This document shows positions 33,270-44,180 of a DNA stretch of 64,000 nucleotides, in pieces (position 1 is the stretch's first letter; every line of letters starts with the position of its first letter). The DNA is from Cyclina sinensis (lineage: Eukaryota > Mollusca > Bivalvia > Venerida > Veneridae), in contig JAAONU010000013.1 in assembly GCA_012932295.1 (NCBI GenBank), forward strand, positions 41,430,627-41,494,626, read 5' to 3'. The notes beneath the pieces are model-generated. The model was not told the DNA's origin, ran no database searches, and was given only the letters and a program-made list of their open reading frames with translations. Both the position numbers and the translations under genes were made by a program.

Positions 33270-33830
33270 ACCTTAGTTACACTTGGCCTAGTTCAATAAG
33301 ACATTGGCACCAGTTAGCATACAACATTACTTCACTTTGGATTTTTTAAGATGTCTCTGTGGTATATGTGTCACTCACTGTTACTTAAGTTAGATTTTTA
33401 GTCAATATTTTACGTTCCTGTTATCCTACTGTAAACAAACTTGTAGATTTGATTGATAATTCTTTTTGGGGCACTAAGATCAAGGGGTCACTCACTGTTA
33501 CTAAAATAAGGTATTGGTTTCCGCTTCTTATAATATGTTATAGTAGGCCTATTACAGTAAAATTTGGTAATAAGGTAGCATATATTATTGCGTCACTTTG
33601 GGTTGCTTTCATATTACTATAGTCAAGATAGCACTCACTGTTACTAAAAATAATTGTTTTTTTTTTATTTCAAACATATTTTCAGTTCGATATCGCTAAT
33701 TATACTTCGGCTTGGTGGCAATTTAGCATATCCTCATCTGAGATTGCCTTTGGGGTCATTAGGGTCAATATCTTGTTTTAATTGGCATTTTTTAAAGTAC
33801 AAAGGCAGCAATCTACAATAACTCCTACTC
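33270..33830. repeat. Degenerate tandem repeat with CACTCACTGTTACTAAA
   Basis: The phrase TCACTCACTGTTACT(A/T)A recurs at about 33372, 33486 and 33631, each time preceded by a TTTGG..TTxTTxxGATxxC segment and followed by an A/T stretch and a pyrimidine-rich section. This gives three or four units of roughly 115-145 bp. Non-coding. Confidence 0.6.
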
Positions 33831-35379
33831 CACCCTTAAAACAAATAAACTGGATATTGCACAGTTTATTATTACGAAGTTACATATGCGACATTTTACC
33901 AACACAGAAGTAAAATAAAAAGAATACAAAAAAAAAATTATACATGTATTACGGAATTATACGTCCAGTATTTGGCACATTCAATATCATATATTTTGAA
34001 AGCTAACATAAAACGCTGCAGATAATGAACAAGAAAAAAGCCATAGAAACGTTATTGAAACCTTACTGTTTATACCTTCTTTAAATCGATAGGTTTATAT
34101 AGGCTTACTGAATATTAGTAAAAACAAGACAAAGTTCGGTATACTGTTTTAAGTACAAAAAAGACAAAATAAATACTGTACCATTTGGTCGAATTGTAAA
34201 GATACCGACTATATAGCAATAATTTATGCTCCCACTTTACTGAAATAAGTAGTATTTGTGTTTTTGTATTCAACATTCTAATCATTAGGCAACACATTTA
34301 TTTTGAAGCGCTTACCATCAAATATTTTCTCATGTATCTTTGGTTAAAGGATACATGTGAAAAAGTGTCTGTCATACACGATTATGATCATAATGCTTAA
34401 TTCATATTGTTGTTGTTGTTGTTGTTTGTTGTTTTTTTCTTATAAAAGAAATATATATGTCTATCAACCATAGGCTAAAACATAAATTATAAATATCTTT
34501 TAGCCTTTGTAAATGTCCACTCTTCTAATAAATTCGAAAAGAAACCCTGCATTCAGTTCAATGTTTTAAAGTTTGCATACAAATGCTAGCATTCAGAATA
34601 AGGGCGGTTTTTAAATAGGATTGGGGCTGGCACATTCCCTTCAAATGTTTGTCAATATTTTCTCCACCTTGAATTAAAACAAGGTTTGCTCATTCATGAT
34701 TAACTACTGAAAGTTTTCAGAATGTTAAGTATTTTAATTGAAAGAAATATAGTTGATAAAGTAGCAAATCTTATCTTTATAGTAAGAGAAAAGTACAAAC
34801 AGCTTAAGAATATCAATAACAAAACATTTGCCTAAGTTTTATCTCCCAAAGGAGTGGCGAGGCTTTCTAAGCAATAGACTTTCAAAAATCTGTTTCGTTA
34901 TTCAGTCATATTAATAACTTTCTCTTTTTTCGTTTTTTATTTAGAAACAGCGTTATTTTGTTGAGGCTTGGATTGCAAAAGAGACATCCAAAGACGAACT
35001 TTGATGCTTTTATCATAACATCGATGTATTTTCTTATTGTTCAGAACCACTGTAAACATATCATGTTATTTCTCTTCTTTCCAATAAGTGGCATAGTTAC
35101 GTTTTACCTTTTAAGGAGTGGCATATTATTCCAAGAACGTAATTAAAAGAGATTTAAGGAAATAAAAAGTAACATGAAACAAGATTTCCCCACTTCTTTT
35201 ATTGATTTACTGAATTAGAATATCATTACTGTATCTTTCATCCGATACGTGAATTTGACACTAACTTTAAGCAAATTGCAAATTAGGTTCCAATTTCTTT
35301 GTTTAAAGTTCTTAAAGATTCAAAGTATTTTTTACAAAACAGTCTAGTTTTGTTTAACTGTTAAGTTAACACTATACTG
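33831..35379. other. No gene; (TTG)n at 34407-34430
   Basis: Unique-looking apart from a TTG trinucleotide run. GCATAGTTACGTTTTACCTTTT..AGGAGTGGC at 35090-35125 recurs in diverged form at 36762-36800, with further weak similarity after each, hinting at an old duplication of about 1.7 kb. Confidence 0.4.
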
Positions 35380-36240
35380 TGCCCAAACCGTTCATCTGCC
35401 TGGCTGTTCATCCGTCCTTGTACAATTCGTGTCAGCTGTGTTGTTAAGCTTTCCATAGAATTTTGATATAACTTGCTAAAGTTGTTCCTCTCTTAAAAAA
35501 TGACCCATGTCCCCAAGGGATCACGATCACAGGTCTCTGTCCAGAAATTACAAAATACTCACAACCTGTGTTTCTCATGGACATATTATAGGACTTTAAA
35601 CTAACCTGGCACAAACGTATCTCATTTTAAGATTGCAAACTATTGTCTGATCGTCTCTCCCTCCATATGCTCCACTAGTTTAGCAAGTATAGTTTCTATC
35701 TATATGTATTTGTATCTGTCGTGTAACTCATTGTCAGATACATGTAAAAACTTATATTTAATAAATTACAGTATTTTAAAATAATTTGGCACAGGTTTCC
35801 CCAGATTAAGGTTATGTGTCGCAAATAGTTTTGTCCTTGCGTCCGTCTGTCACGCCAAAAATAAAATTTACTACTTACAGTTATGTTCAACTCTCAAATA
35901 ACACAGCCCAAATGTTCCACACATAGAGGCAATGTATTTTAAACTGTTTACTAGTATGTCCATTCGTTCGTCCGTCCCGCAAAAATGATAAAAAGCTGCT
36001 CACCTGTGTTTTCCGTCCTCTTCGTAGTAAACAGATACTTTCGAGGATTTTAAAATGTCTCGGCACAAATGGGGACAGTGTGTCGTAAAACGTCCATCTG
36101 TCTGACTGTCTTTCTGTCTGTCCATCTTTCAAACCGATTTAAGAATATAAAATACCGCCTAGGTGTATTTTCGTGTCCTACTTTATAAAGCAGTGGTATA
36201 TGATTTTACACTCACTTGTCACAAATTTCTATAACATTTA
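35380..36240. repeat. Degenerate ~120-250-bp tandem repeat
   Basis: Units carry a pyrimidine/GTCC-rich block (GTCCGTCTGTCAC, GTTCGTCCGTCCCGC, GTCCATCTGTCTGACTG) alternating with GGATTTTAAAATxxxxTGGCACAAAT. The layout recalls the better preserved array at 20760-21310. The small minus-strand frames at 35696-36132 are readings of it. Confidence 0.55.
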
Positions 36241-38140
36241 AATTAGGTCATGGTCAAACTTGCTTGCACGAAATGCTCTATATGGATGTTTGTGGAGTTT
36301 CTTTTCTTGCTTCACTGTAGCATTCCTACAGTCTGCATTAACTAGTGATTTCATTCGGGGGTATTTGTCACTTACAGTGAAAGCTCTTGTTACAGTATCT
36401 TTGAATTCCTTTAACTTAAGTTGTCTAGAAAAATACAAAAGTATTTGCAGTTTGCTGAGAAAGTCACGTGAAAACAGTTTGTTCATCTTTCACTGACAAG
36501 GAACAGGCCACTTTTTTCACGTCATTATTTTCTTTTTCTTTTTTTAATTTGTACCAGAAGTTCTTAGTCACGAAATTGTTCATTGTTTAACTCTAGAAGC
36601 TAATCTCTGTCTTAAATAACGGTTATAATTGTATTTTATTGAAGTGTTCAGTGCAGTGACGTTATGTTTAAAATGTTGCAAACAAACAATTCACCCAGTC
36701 TAACTAATTCCTTCCGGAAGAAACAATTATTTTGGCGACATGTTCCGAAATCAAGACACGTTGCCATAGTTACGTTTTACTTTTATGCAAGGAGTGGCGA
36801 GTTTTTTTTCTGAAGAAAGAAAAACATGCCCTAATGAGTTTCAAATTAATTAGGGAGATATTGAAAACGAGGAACAAATTACACTTCTTCCTTCAGACTC
36901 TGATGAAATTGCTACCCGGAACTATAACTTAACACCAACTTTAATTAGGTTAGGTTTTCGTTGTTGATTTCCTGCTGAGCTTAAAAACAAATATTGCAGA
37001 AGAGAACGAATCTAGTTTGCTTTTGTCTGTATTACATTCAGTTTATTGTTATTCCTGAAAGACATCACGAAAATTCCTGATGTTCTAAAATTATTGTGAG
37101 AGATCTGTCTGTATGTAAGTTTCTAAAATTTGCTTTTGTTATAAATCAATTTACGTGCTTCAATACATTTTGACAGATTTATCACGAATAACCCTTTCCC
37201 TCAAGTAGCTTCATCAGTATTCAACCATAAATATTGAAGTCTTTCTCAAGAGGTATCTACGTTTACTTAGGTCTACATTCCATGTTTCATCGGGCTGTAC
37301 ATTTCTTTATTTGTCTTTCTAAAGCATTTAAGTGTCTCTTAAAATATCATGTCAGAATTTGTTTTGAGAAGTTGCATTGCCCTCGAAATATATTGTAATA
37401 GACTTTTAGTACAGTATATGTATAAACATTTAAATTTTCAAAAAAAGAACGATTTTTTTCCATTCTTTTGTTGCATGGTCGACAAGGCTTATCCTCTTTG
37501 TTTTTGTGTTTGGTCATAATCGCGATTATTGCTATTTAGACGAGTGTATACGTATTTTGTGACGGATTAGTTCTCTTGAATTCGGTTAATGACATCATTT
37601 AATGACATCCGAGTCTTTATTGCATTAGCGGATCGTCCAATAGATGTTATTAAATGTCTACAGAATAAATCATTAATTGAAGTTTCTCTCAGCTATAACG
37701 AAATGAAAGCACGTCTACATCGATTTTCTCCAGTGCGTCAGAAACACATGAGAAATATGTTTTCTTAATGGAAATCTACTAACAAGTTTATACTTCTCTA
37801 TGGAACGACTACATCTATCAGAAAATTACAATTCTCGAAAATAAATCAAAAGATTCGGTTGGTTGTACAGGTGAACTTTGCTCTTTTGTATTGGAGATAG
37901 AAATAGCCTCTTGCTCGGGCGAGATATGTTTGGTATTTACTATATTTTATCGTTCGTGCATCATTCTTCACGATCTGCATCTTTTTCTTCCTATCTCTAC
38001 AAACATCGATAACTACTAGTAACTCATACAAAGAGGTTTCAGTACGATTGAAAATCGTCGATAATGTGTTTGAAATCATACCGCGCGCGTGCTTGTTAAT
38101 ATTGTAAGTGTTACCAAGGTATTGCCTGGGAGTTTTGTAA
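36241..38140. other. No gene seen upstream of the stress-protein exon
   Basis: AT-rich DNA with chance-length open frames only. It would hold distal upstream regulatory sequence for the gene starting at 38323, but no specific element could be supported. Confidence 0.4.
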
Positions 38141-38150
38141 TTTATATATA
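38141..38150 (+). promoter_or_regulatory. TATA-like box upstream of stress-protein gene
   Basis: TTTATATATA about 175 bases before the initiator ATG, a reasonable core-promoter position. It is the best match nearby, but the DNA is AT-rich, so chance matches are expected. A pyrimidine tract ending TTCTCAG at 38284-38290 could be the acceptor of a 5'-UTR intron. Confidence 0.35.
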
Positions 38151-38322
38151 GATCTATTCAGCTTTGAATCGTTCTGAGATATTATTCCATCCAGCGGTAT
38201 TGGAGATTCAGTATTGTTGAGGTGTGTCTATCGAGTAACGAATATTCTTTATAACTTTGATTTAGAATTTCTAGTTCTTTGTTTTTCTCAGATTGTTTGG
38301 ATTTTAAAGACGAAAGTGTACA

Positions 38323-38407
38323 ATGGCTGAGAATAATAGTGTGGATGCGGAAAGGACTGTGCTCCTGTGTGTAGATAACAGCCCCCAGGCAGAATGGGCC
38401 TTTAACT
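38323..38407 (+). CDS. Universal stress protein-like gene, first coding exon
   Basis: Starts at an ATG in a good animal context (ACAATGG) and encodes 28 codons plus one base, ending at AACT|GTAAGTAT, a strong donor splitting a codon in phase 1. The peptide contains ERTVLLCVDNSPQAEWAFN (residues 10-28). This is the beta-1 strand, nucleotide-loop Asp (Asp18) and start of helix alpha-1 of the universal stress protein (UspA) fold, where VxxCVDxSxxAxxAF is typical and the next residue is usually aromatic (W or Y). That fits the leftover T at the exon end. Family members are small cytosolic proteins, about 150-170 residues, many ATP-binding, and are expanded in molluscs. No second exon (a YLDN..HxPxD-type segment) was found before the window ends, so the gene is partial. 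The call rests on one short exon. Confidence 0.72.
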
Positions 38408-38772
38408 GTAAGTATCTATACCTTTCTCTTATATCAAAACAGGTTCCTTAAATCCTTCAAATGAAATCAATCATTTCTGTCTACTTGATATTTTACTGTT
38501 TCATCTTTTGTGTTCAGAATTGCCTGAATATTCTCAGGCAATGAATAATATTTTATTTTCCTATTCAAGGTTAAATTACTTGTACGTAATTTTGAGCTGC
38601 AGTTAGGGAAGTGGCAAATGTATTTGTCATATGATTATATCCCTTTGTACTCGAGAAAAATAAGTAGAAATGTTATGAATGAACGCTTTTATCAAATAGA
38701 TCTTAGATGGAAATGAATTGATATAATTGTACCATTTCTAGATTGGCTACATAATCGGATATAGTCATTACT
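38408..38772 (+). other. Start of putative long first intron
   Basis: Begins GTAAGTATCT. No coding similarity or repeat was recognised in this first part. The remaining 25 kb to the window end is interpreted as the same intron or downstream flank. Confidence 0.5.
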
Positions 38773-38912
38773 TGTTTGCCTAGTTCTCATTTGTTTACTT
38801 AGTTCTCATTTGTTTGCCTAGTTCTCATTTGTTTACTTAGTTCTCATTTGTTTGCCTAGTTCTCATTTGTTTACTTAGTTCTCATTTGTTTGCCTAGTTC
38901 TTATTTGTTTGC
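38773..38912. repeat. 19-bp minisatellite with 38-bp higher order
   Basis: TGTTTGCCTAGTTCTCATT and TGTTTACTTAGTTCTCATT alternate for about seven units, so the true period is the 38-bp pair. Very low divergence. Confidence 0.9.
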
Positions 38913-40295
38913 TGGGCCGCTTTTATTAGTCTTTGTTGGTATGTCAAAACTTATTGCAGAAACGGAACAAAAAAGCTAAAACAAAACAATTTATTTAATA
39001 ATAGAAACAGATATTTGCTATGAAACTACTGCTGGTAACAAGCCAACAGTAGTTATGAGCGCACCGATAACAACAAAAGTTTTATACTTATCAGTCTCTT
39101 CAATTACTTGTCACATTTATAATTAAAGATAGCTTTATATAGACTTTTAAGTTTATTGTTTAAGTGATATTTTATGTAATTGATAACTTCACTGATCTTA
39201 TTCTATGCCGAAGTTCCTCTTACATCTTTTTTTTATATGCATCTTAGATACAAAATAACTGTAGTTGTTTTGATAATTGTTAGTTGATTTGATGGTATGG
39301 ATCAGGTGTAGATAAATTATCATGTTGCAAATCTATGGAACCTGCTACAAGGCTTGTTCTTGATACATTTGTAAAGTAGCTATCTAAGACATGTTTTCTT
39401 GCTGGATTTAACTTCTGCTTCAGAAGAGATAGCTGATAGCTTTAATAGCGATATTATCGTAAGTTGAATTGGCATTAACTGAGAAATATTTCTCTTCGAG
39501 AGAAATACTCGGATTTTCCAAAGTAAAATATATTTATGTATTTCTCATTGGTTGCTCATAGTAACGCTAAGCAATGCAAGAAAATCCTGTTATAAAATGG
39601 CAGTGGCGATTACGTAGAAAGTAATGCAAAAAAGGAAATCATTTACAGCTGTTTTGTTTTTCGACGTTTGTGTTATCTGCTTCTAGTTAATGTTGTAGGT
39701 AGACAAAATACATATTCTCTGCTGACCGTTCTCTACAAATAATTAATAAGCTTTAGCTAGTCTTAATCACATCTCTGGAATTCTGTTTATCAGGCAAGAA
39801 TATGATATGTGTTAAACATACCTCCTACTTATGAGTGTAACATCTGCTTAGAGATACATATCCTTTACTCCTTGGTTAGATTCTAGAGTTCAGTGTCTTT
39901 TACAATAAATGAAGTTGTTTTCACTTAATTTCCACCATCATTATGAGTTTATTTTTTGTTTTAAAAGTATGAAGTAGTTTCATTAAGCAGTATTATTTTT
40001 CTTTTTGTTTGATGACACTATTTCATTCTTATGTCTTCAATGCCGGCATAAGTCACAAATCGAACCACACGGATTTTAAAACGCTTGTACTAAGTCGTTC
40101 AGTGTAACAAAAAAGAAAAAAGAAAGGTGACAGAAAATGCCATGTCAGAAGCCTTTATTGTAGAGGTTGTTACTCTTTGCTCCGAAAAAACAGATTACAG
40201 TCCTAAACTATTAAGTTAATTTTGGCTCGAACATCCCACACTGTATTTTAGTTTTAAGCAAATAAACATACGTCATGGATTACTTAGTTTTATGA
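38913..40295. other. No gene seen (intronic)
   Basis: AT-rich. At 39721-39795 the words CTACAAATAATTAATAA and GGAATTCTGTTTAT recur in a diverged copy at 45493-45545, part of a faint periodicity of about 5-6 kb. Confidence 0.4.
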
Positions 40296-40610
40296 GGGAT
40301 GTACAACAATGGTACTACGTCATCGCGCACCTGTTTTATGCTCTCCTGCGGACTATTTTTTGTCAGCAATCCGTCGCTTCAAAGGTAAAATGGTCTTTTT
40401 CAATAAGAAATCTGTAGACATGCAAAAATCGTGTTGTGCACCGAAGATTGGCTGGTGTGCTTTGTATTTACGTAAAGAATTTTTATAATGCAAAATTCTA
40501 GTTTAGGCCTGAAAACGGGTTGAAAGTTTTTTTCAGCATGCGTTCAGAAAAAATCTTAAAGCAAAAAACAGGTGCGCGATGACGTAGTATCCTACCATTG
40601 GTACAATCCC
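40296..40610. mobile_element. 315-bp MITE with long inverted repeats
   Basis: ACTACGTCATCGCGCACCTG TTTT on the left is matched by a perfect 24-bp reverse complement on the right (40567-40590 region). Outside it, a further imperfect pairing (GGGATGTAC..CAATGGT and ACCATTGGTACAATCCC) extends the arms to about 45 bp. The interior has no coding capacity. A non-autonomous DNA transposon is most likely; no target duplication was clear. Confidence 0.78.
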
Positions 40611-42739
40611 AAAATTTGTAGTCTGCCCTTTTCCACACAATATATTTTAGCTTGTATTTAAGACAGGACAATACTTTATATCATATCAGATATCTAACAC
40701 AAGAAGAATCATTTTAAGTGCCTGTTTATTTCTCCTGTTCAAATAAATCAGCTTTCAAACAGCTGCAAAAAGAAGTGGGAACCACTGTCTTATATCAATC
40801 ATTACTTTGTTTACTGACGTAAATATTTCCCATAGAAACGGCATTCCGTGAAAAAAACCGCTGTTTGATTACCGTTAAATTGCATCGATCCTACGTAACC
40901 TATTATAAACATAAGTAATTGCCAAAAAATCAACTGTAAGTCTCTATTTTGAGACTGTGCTACGAGCACTGACGGGTTTAGACGCTTAGTACCCAGACCA
41001 ATTATTCATGTTACGTAAACATGTCCTATTGCAGGTCGATAGTAATTTAATTTATATAAGCTAAAGTCTCGACATAGCTTCTATTTCTGTGCAAATACGA
41101 CACAAAATCATTACACATATCGCAGCTGTAGACGTTTATAAATGGTGATAGTTTGTTGATTTTTTTAAACGAATTAAGTATTCCGATTTGATCCTAAGAA
41201 TGTTTTATTTACCGAGTGCTTTCATCCAGTTGAGTATCTATAATCAGTTTATCTTTTTAAAGAGTTTCAGAAACACAAAACCGACTGGCTTGATGCGTTT
41301 CATGTGTTTAGACCCTGCTTTTTTGTTTTTTGTTGAAACAGTATTGTCTTATCAGGAAGACATTTATAGCAACAAAAAGCAATGATGATAATCATATTTT
41401 AGGTTGTTTATTATAGACTGTGAACTCATTAGATTATCTGGCATACGCGAGGTCTCTAGAGCAATCATTCTACAACTTTTACTGCGCCTTTGCATGTGTA
41501 CTGTCAAAAGTAAATATATGTAATTCTCATTATACTGCAGTTTTTTCCGGACCCGAACCATCAATCTAAAGTTATCACTTTTAAGCATGATCAATGATTT
41601 GTGCACATTTATTGTTCAATAGCAAATGTTAAATGTTGTAACATAACACAGAGTGAAACATGTGCAATGAAATTATGATAGTGTAATGACCATATTGATG
41701 GATCTCAAGATAAATGAGAGGTGAAATGAACAATGACATAACATCTCCTTGTATTGTTGAGGGATTCAGAAATGCAAGTACATGTGCTCAAACAGTAGTT
41801 GGGGGTCGCTGTATGTTGTGTTCGCTCGTATTTTCCTATGGCCTACATTTTGATACTCCTGCAACTGGTAGGATGTTATACATATCAAACATGTTTTTTT
41901 CTTTCTTTCAAGGTTAGATCACACTAAGGCTTGTTAATTTGATAGCCTTACTTTTAGTCGTGTCCTTACCAGAACATTGAGATGTATAAATGGTTTGGAT
42001 ATGATTTCATCCAGTTTCTGCCAGGTACCAGTTAGGACGTGTCGTGTGCAAATGTCAGTCAGTGCTCCAAATTCAAGAAGTAGTATCTTTTGTCAAAGAC
42101 AAACACTGATATATTCAGGCTGTAGGAGGCAGATTTATGGTGTAACTAAGAATCATGGCCGTCCTCTGTCATTTTTATTATTATCCATTATATAAGCTGT
42201 AGTTTGTTGCAATTTTACCTAAGAAGGTTATGATATGACGCCGTTTGATAACATTTAAACAACTTCATTTCAGACAGTTTTGAAAGAGAAACTAGTAAGA
42301 TTGGTCATACGCTTCTAGAAATTATTATACATTCTTCGTTTCAGTTGAACAAAAACTGCGTCATTCTTGTTTTTGGTTCTTTTTTATGTAAAGTATTTAG
42401 TAAAAAGGTCAGTCGGCATATTGCTTTGCACTTGTCAAGTTTTAGGTAACTCCCTCCCCCACAATTCATTACTTCCAACAAACGTGTTTCTTATCTGTGT
42501 ATTTATCATTTATTGTCATCGCGAAGCAGCACTTTTCGGGATAAAATAAAATCTTAAATTGAAACATAACTTGAGGATATTTCCTAATTTAAGGCAAATC
42601 AGTCTATTAAATAAAAGAGACAGTGTCTTCTTAAGCTCTAAGTTTAAGGTAGGTTATGGTATCTTCGATTTTAAGATAGATATTTTAGTGTTCGACGCAG
42701 TGACCATTTATTTCTAACATAAAGTTCTTTTGACGCAGT
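40611..42739. other. No gene seen (intronic)
   Basis: Short frames (41188-41385, 41714-42195, 42367-42549) have no recognised domain. GCAGGTCGATAGTAATTTAA and TACGACACAAAATCATTA (41034-41112) recur diverged at 46256-46340. Confidence 0.4.
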
Positions 42740-44180
42740 CCCATTTATGAAATTACTGTAATGATTTTCATCTGTAATACTTCTCAGTGTTTGCTCTAGT
42801 GCGTTTCATTACTACCGGTTGCAAAACTGATTAGAGTTTCACGTATTCGGAAAGCGATAAAAATGATGTTACGATGTTTATTTCAGTAGCTTAAACTGTC
42901 ACTTAACTGATCATCCAATCACAGCGAGGCAGTTTTCTCAGGTATACCTTCAATAAAACTGCGTCGTGCAATCTATCCGCAGCCAGAAAAAAATGTGTCT
43001 GGGCGACGCCAAAATTGCTGTGTCGTAATTGTCGCTGCGTTGCTTACGGAAATCTTCACTCAATATTTTTTTCCAAACCGCTTTTCCAGTTCGTACACAG
43101 AATTGCATTTTTGACAGGTAAAAGGCGGAGTTTGAAATAAACACGTTGGGCGCCGTTTTAGTTGATCTTTGACAGGTGTACCGACGAGTCTCCTTACAGT
43201 GTAAACTCTAATCAATTTTGCAAGCGGTAGTATCTGTAAACCCTCTAAGACACATTACCGTCTTATTATTTGCTGTAGTGCGTTTCATCATCTGTAATCC
43301 CTCTAAGATACAATCCTCTCTCCTGTTTTTGCTGTAAAGTGTTTCATCGCCTGTAATACCTCCTAGATGTAGTCCTTTCATAGTGTTAGCTGTAATGCTT
43401 TTCATCATCTGTATTAACTCCCAGACACGTTCTTCTCTAAGTATTAATTTTGCTGTAATGTGTGTCTCCATCTGTAATACCTCGCAGACATAATCCCCGC
43501 TTTTTTGTTCTGTAAAACGTCTCATCATCTGTTATACCACTCAGAGACAATCCCTTATCAGTGTTAGCTGTAATGCTTTTCATCATCTGTAATAATTTTC
43601 AGACACGATCTTCTCTAAGTGTTAACTTTAGTGCTTTTTATCAACTGTCATATCTCTGAGATTATAATCCCTTCTTAATATTTGATGAGATGCTCTTCCT
43701 CATCTGTAATACCTATTTAGACAAAATGCCCTCTAGCTATAATGCTTTTCATCATCTGTTTAACCTGTTAAACAAAAATGCCCTCTTGTAATAACGTTTT
43801 TCATCACCTGTTAAACAAAAATGCCCTCTTGTAATAACGTTTTTCATCATCTGTTCAACCAAAAATGCCCTCTTGTAATAACGTTTTTCATCATCTGTTA
43901 AACAAAAATGCCCTCTTATAATAACGTTTTTCATCATCTGTTAAACAAAAATGCCCTCTTGTTATAACGTTTTTCATCATTTGTTAAACAAAAATGCCCT
44001 CTTGTAATAACGTTTTTCATCATCTGTTAAACAAAAATGCCCTCTTGTAATAACGTTTTTCATCACCTGTTAAACAAAAATGCCCTCTTGTAATAACGTT
44101 TTTCATCATCTGTTAAACAAAAATGCCCTCTTGTAATAACTCTTTTCATCATCTATTTAACAAAAGTTCCTTCTTGTAAT
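42740..44180. repeat. Two-phase minisatellite (~60-bp then 43-bp units)
   Basis: The left part has about 60-bp degenerate units built on GCTGTAATGCTTTTCATCATCTGTAATACCTCTC. From about 43727 the array becomes a regular 43-bp unit (CCCTCTTGTAATAACGTTTTTCATCATCTGTTAAACAAAAATG), about nine to ten near-identical copies. Both share the TTTTCATCATCTGT core. The minus-strand 61-codon frame (MMKNVIIRGHFCL repeats) and the 106-codon frame at 43208-43528 are readings of the array. A 421-bp inverted-repeat element interrupts the left part. Confidence 0.85.
42811..43231. mobile_element. 421-bp inverted-repeat element inside the minisatellite
   Basis: ACTACCGGTTGCAAAACTGATTAGAGTTTCAC at the left pairs with GTGTAAACTCTAATCAATTTTGCAAGCGGTAGT at the right, a 32-33-bp terminal inverted repeat with a few mismatches. 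Outside, GCGTTTCATT on the left and ATCTGTAAAC on the right are the two halves of one minisatellite unit (GCGTTTCATCATCTGTAA), so this is an insertion. The minus-strand frame at 42950-43144 shows no transposase motif. Confidence 0.75.

Noticed and set aside
43208..43937. Repetitive minus-strand peptides (MMKN..RGHFCL type)
   Set aside because: Frames imposed by the minisatellite; they end arbitrarily and have no start or splice context.
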